A stretch of 7,417 nt of DNA from an uncultured Selenomonas sp. (lineage in GTDB: Bacteria; Bacillota; Negativicutes; Selenomonadales; Selenomonadaceae), in contig CALYVJ010000075.1 of assembly GCA_945494195.1 (NCBI GenBank), positions 1-7,417 of the forward strand, read 5' to 3'. Each line of letters begins with the position of its first letter. The stretch's first letter is position 1. Below, piece after piece: positions 5,430 to 7,417 of the stretch. Made by a program: the position numbers and the translations under genes. A model generated the notes under the pieces. It saw only the letters and a program-made list of their open reading frames with translations, did no database searches and had not been told where the DNA came from.

Positions 5430-6510
5430 TACGGTCAGTGCAGCACCAGTCGAAGAAAACGTTGCACAGCCGGCTCAGACCCAGAAGGTAGAGCAGCCGA
5501 TGAAGATTAGCATTAACCTCGCTGCTCGTTCGTTGGCTCTTTATCAGGGATCGAAGAAGATCCGTCTGTATCCGATTGCTCCGGGAACGGCCTACACGCC
5601 GACTCCGACCGGCTATTATAAGATTCGCGAAAAAGAAGTAAACCCGACTTGGACGGACCCGGCTACGGGCTATTCCATTCCTTCGGGACCGGATTGTCCG
5701 TTGGGCTACCGTTGGATGACGGTTACGGGCAACATTGGTATTCATGGTACTAATAATCCGTCTTCTATTGGAACGTATGCATCTCATGGCTGCATGCGCA
5801 TGTTCGAAAAAGATGTCGAGGCACTTTATGATTTGGTAGAAGTTGGTACGCCGGTCGAGATTACCTATAACCGCGTTGTCGTCGAAAAGGCTCCGGATGA
5901 TACGGTGGTCTATTATATCTATCCGGATGGGTATGGCTGGCAGAAGCTGTCAGTCGCTGATGTTCATAAATGGCTGGCTGGTTATGGTGTTGGCAATTTT
6001 GAATCGGATGAAGATATCCAGGCAAAAATCAACGATTCCGATGGCAATCCAACCTATGTGGGAAAAGTTTATCCGCTTTATGTCAACGGCAAAAAGCTCA
6101 TCAACAACGCTGTAAGTAAAGACGGTGTGACGTATCTGCCGGCAATTGACTTGGCGAATGCCGTTAACGTAAATCTGGGCTGGGATGCTGCAACCCACAA
6201 GCTGATCAGCACGCTGGGGAGTGCTGAGGGTATAGATAAACGTGATGTGCTTTACTGCAAAGCCGAAGACACAAAAACGCTTTTCAATCTGACGGGCAGC
6301 ATCAATGATGCCAAGCAGTTTGTTTTGACCACGCCGGTACAGATGGAAGCACCGAAGACGGAAACTCCGGAAGTAAAGACGGAGGAGAAAAATGTTGAGG
6401 TCCCGCAGCAGGTAGAGAAAGAGCAGCCGAAAGCTGATGACAAGGCTGTCGATAGCAACAAAAGCCAAAAATCCCTGAAACAGATTTACAAAGAAGCAAC
6501 AAAGAAGTAA
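5356..6510 (+). CDS. Secreted YkuD-family L,D-transpeptidase
   Basis: This is an exported enzyme of the YkuD family, which forms 3-3 peptidoglycan crosslinks or attaches proteins to peptidoglycan. Residues 1-30 form a signal peptide with a hydrophobic core and a likely cleavage near VSAA-P (27-31). The catalytic domain spans about 50-171 and shows H130 in IHGTNN and SHGCMRM (143-149), with nucleophile C146 and H144. Residues about 240-285 (LYVNGKKL, a strand break, then TYLPAIDLANAV and LGWDAATHKLI) resemble a copper-amine-oxidase N-terminal-like domain, a common module of Firmicute surface proteins. Residues about 330-370 are a disordered Lys/Glu/Pro-rich tail. The start is doubtful: MWEK is weakly charged for a signal peptide, the Shine-Dalgarno is poor (AAGAG at 5341-5345, 10 nt away), and an in-frame stop sits at 5350-5352. 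No terminator separates it clearly from polA. Confidence 0.9.
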   Translation: MWEKICAGMLGAMMITGSAAGLSANTVSAAPVEENVAQPAQTQKVEQPMKISINLAARSLALYQGSKKIRLYPIAPGTAYTPTPTGYYKIREKEVNPTWTDPATGYSIPSGPDCPLGYRWMTVTGNIGIHGTNNPSSIGTYASHGCMRMFEKDVEALYDLVEVGTPVEITYNRVVVEKAPDDTVVYYIYPDGYGWQKLSVADVHKWLAGYGVGNFESDEDIQAKINDSDGNPTYVGKVYPLYVNGKKLINNAVSKDGVTYLPAIDLANAVNVNLGWDAATHKLISTLGSAEGIDKRDVLYCKAEDTKTLFNLTGSINDAKQFVLTTPVQMEAPKTETPEVKTEEKNVEVPQQVEKEQPKADDKAVDSNKSQKSLKQIYKEATKK

Positions 6511-6525
6511 AATACTTTCTTGTAA

Positions 6526-6543
6526 GTTATCGTAACCTATAAA
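6526..6543 (+). promoter_or_regulatory. Candidate promoter/dyad upstream of polA
   Basis: The 59-nt gap before polA holds TATAAA (6538-6543) as a possible -10 box without a good -35 box. Next to it is the dyad GTTA-TCG-TAAC (6526-6536). The dyad has the same half-sites and the same 33-nt distance to the start codon as the one upstream of the L,D-transpeptidase. polA may also receive read-through, since no clear terminator lies in this gap. Confidence 0.3.
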
Positions 6544-6554
6544 CTGAACAATTT

Positions 6555-6561
6555 GAGGAGG
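6555..6561 (+). promoter_or_regulatory. Ribosome binding site that sets the TTG start of polA
   Basis: GAGGAGG is followed after 8 nt by TTG at 6570. The encoded protein then begins (M)SKRFVILDGSS, exactly where DNA polymerase I is expected to begin. The next ATG in frame (6609) would delete the first catalytic aspartate, so TTG must be used. Confidence 0.85.
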
Positions 6562-6569
6562 AATCCTGC

Positions 6570-7417
6570 TTGAGCAAGCGTTTTGTGATTTTGGATGGCA
6601 GCAGCCTTATGTACCGTGCGTTTTATGCGCTGCCACCATTGACGGATTCCCTGGGCGAACCGACCAATGCGATATTTGGCTTTTCCAATATGCTCACCAA
6701 ACTGTTGGGAGAATTGAAGCCGGATTCTTTGGTTATCGCTTTTGATAAGGGAAAGAAGACGTTTCGTACGGAACGCTATCCGGAATATAAGGGAACGCGT
6801 GACAAGACCCCGGAAGAGCTCCTCGCCCAAATCCCGCTGCTGCATGAATTTGCAGCAGCTTTTGGCGTTTCTTTTATCGAAAAAGAGCGGTATGAGGCGG
6901 ATGATATCATCGGAACCTTGGCAACAAAGGCCGCAGCAGCTGGCCATGATGTCATGGTTGTCACTGGTGATAAGGATGCGCTTCAATTGGTGCGTCCGAA
7001 CCTTCGCGTCATGCTGACGAAGAAGGGGATATCGGAGCTCAAAGCCTACGATGAAGAAGTATTTCAAGAGGAATACGGGTTTGAACCGATTCGTCTGATT
7101 GACCTTAAGGGACTGATGGGCGATACTTCCGACAATATCCCGGGAGTTCCTGGGGTGGGGCCGAAAACGGCAACGAAATTGTTGTTGGAATACGGCACCT
7201 TGGAAAATGTCTTGGACAATATTGAGGCGATTTCCGGCAAGAAATTAAAGGAGCGCCTGACGGAGAATCGCGAACAGGCAATCCTGTCTAAGGAGCTTGC
7301 TACGATTGAATTACAGGTTCCAGATATGGAGCTTGCGATGGACGAGTATGCCATCACGCCGGACCGTGCCACCATGAAGAAGTTCTGCGACCGTTATGAG
7401 TTAAGAGGTGTTTGGAA
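6570..7417 (+). CDS. polA: DNA polymerase I, N-terminal 5' nuclease part (partial, runs off the right edge)
   Basis: The window contains the first 282 codons of DNA polymerase I, covering the 5'-3' exonuclease/flap endonuclease domain that removes RNA primers and flaps in lagging-strand synthesis and repair. The acidic metal ligands are all visible: D9 (ILDGSS), D59 (AFDKGK), E109/D111/D112 (YEADD), D134/D136 (TGDKDALQL) and D185/D188 (GDTSDNIPG). The helix-hairpin-helix segment GVPGVGPKTATKLL (192-205) follows. These match the spacing of the E. coli and Taq enzymes, so the nuclease domain should be active. The 3'-5' exonuclease and polymerase domains would lie beyond the window. With only this part visible, a stand-alone 5'-3' exonuclease cannot be formally excluded, but the frame is still open at the edge. 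Translation starts at TTG. Confidence 0.93.
   Translation, partial: MSKRFVILDGSSLMYRAFYALPPLTDSLGEPTNAIFGFSNMLTKLLGELKPDSLVIAFDKGKKTFRTERYPEYKGTRDKTPEELLAQIPLLHEFAAAFGVSFIEKERYEADDIIGTLATKAAAAGHDVMVVTGDKDALQLVRPNLRVMLTKKGISELKAYDEEVFQEEYGFEPIRLIDLKGLMGDTSDNIPGVPGVGPKTATKLLLEYGTLENVLDNIEAISGKKLKERLTENREQAILSKELATIELQVPDMELAMDEYAITPDRATMKKFCDRYELRGVW

Noticed and set aside
6499..6523. Imperfect AT-rich hairpin across the end of the L,D-transpeptidase gene as a terminator.
   Set aside because: The stem contains a mismatch and a wobble pair, is AT-rich and is not followed by a T run.
6537..7067. 176-codon open frame on the - strand opposite polA.
   Set aside because: It overlaps the conserved nuclease domain of polA and has no features of its own.
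1..7417. A new defence, mobile or biosynthetic system.
   Set aside because: Every substantial + strand frame belongs to a known housekeeping or envelope family, and no repeats, integrases, toxin pairs or unexplained long gaps are present.

Overview
This window looks like an ordinary chromosomal segment from an anaerobic Firmicute, most likely one of the diderm Negativicutes (Selenomonas and relatives). That placement is inference. It rests on the roughly balanced base composition, the strong GAGGAGG ribosome sites, the occasional TTG start, the mix of Firmicute-like and proteobacterial-like proteins, and an exported L,D-transpeptidase that appears to carry a copper-amine-oxidase-N-like module. 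All convincing genes are on the + strand. There are no tRNA or rRNA genes, CRISPR arrays, insertion sequences or phage genes.

Layout: (a) 1-112 holds the end of an upstream transcription unit and its intrinsic terminator. (b) 164-1405 is cca, an E. coli-type CCA-adding enzyme with an HD domain, under its own extended -10 promoter. (c) 1507-3026 is a three-gene unit: a gamma-carbonic-anhydrase-like hexapeptide protein, nucleoside diphosphate kinase (ndk), and a PduO-type cobalamin adenosyltransferase. It has a promoter at 1409-1437 and a very strong terminator overlapping the last stop codon. (d) 3145-5208 is a monocistronic EF-G paralogue of the EF-G2 type, which lacks the canonical catalytic histidine of the GTPase centre; its own terminator follows. 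(e) 5356-6510 is a secreted YkuD-type L,D-transpeptidase with an uncertain N-terminus. (f) From 6570 past the right edge is the 5' nuclease domain of DNA polymerase I (polA), starting with TTG.

The genes do not form one pathway. They cover tRNA 3'-end maturation and repair (cca), nucleotide balance (ndk), adenosylcobalamin supply, possible CO2/bicarbonate or acyl-CoA metabolism, a specialised translation factor, cell-wall crosslinking and DNA repair. Adenosylcobalamin would serve methylmalonyl-CoA mutase in a propionate-forming host, but nothing in the window proves that link.

I found no convincing new multi-gene system. The points most worth a second look are: a possible A6 homopolymer frameshift or slippage site at the signal peptide of the L,D-transpeptidase; the His-to-Tyr substitution in the EF-G paralogue; and a matching GTTA-N3-TAAC dyad exactly 33 bases upstream of the start codons of both the L,D-transpeptidase and polA.
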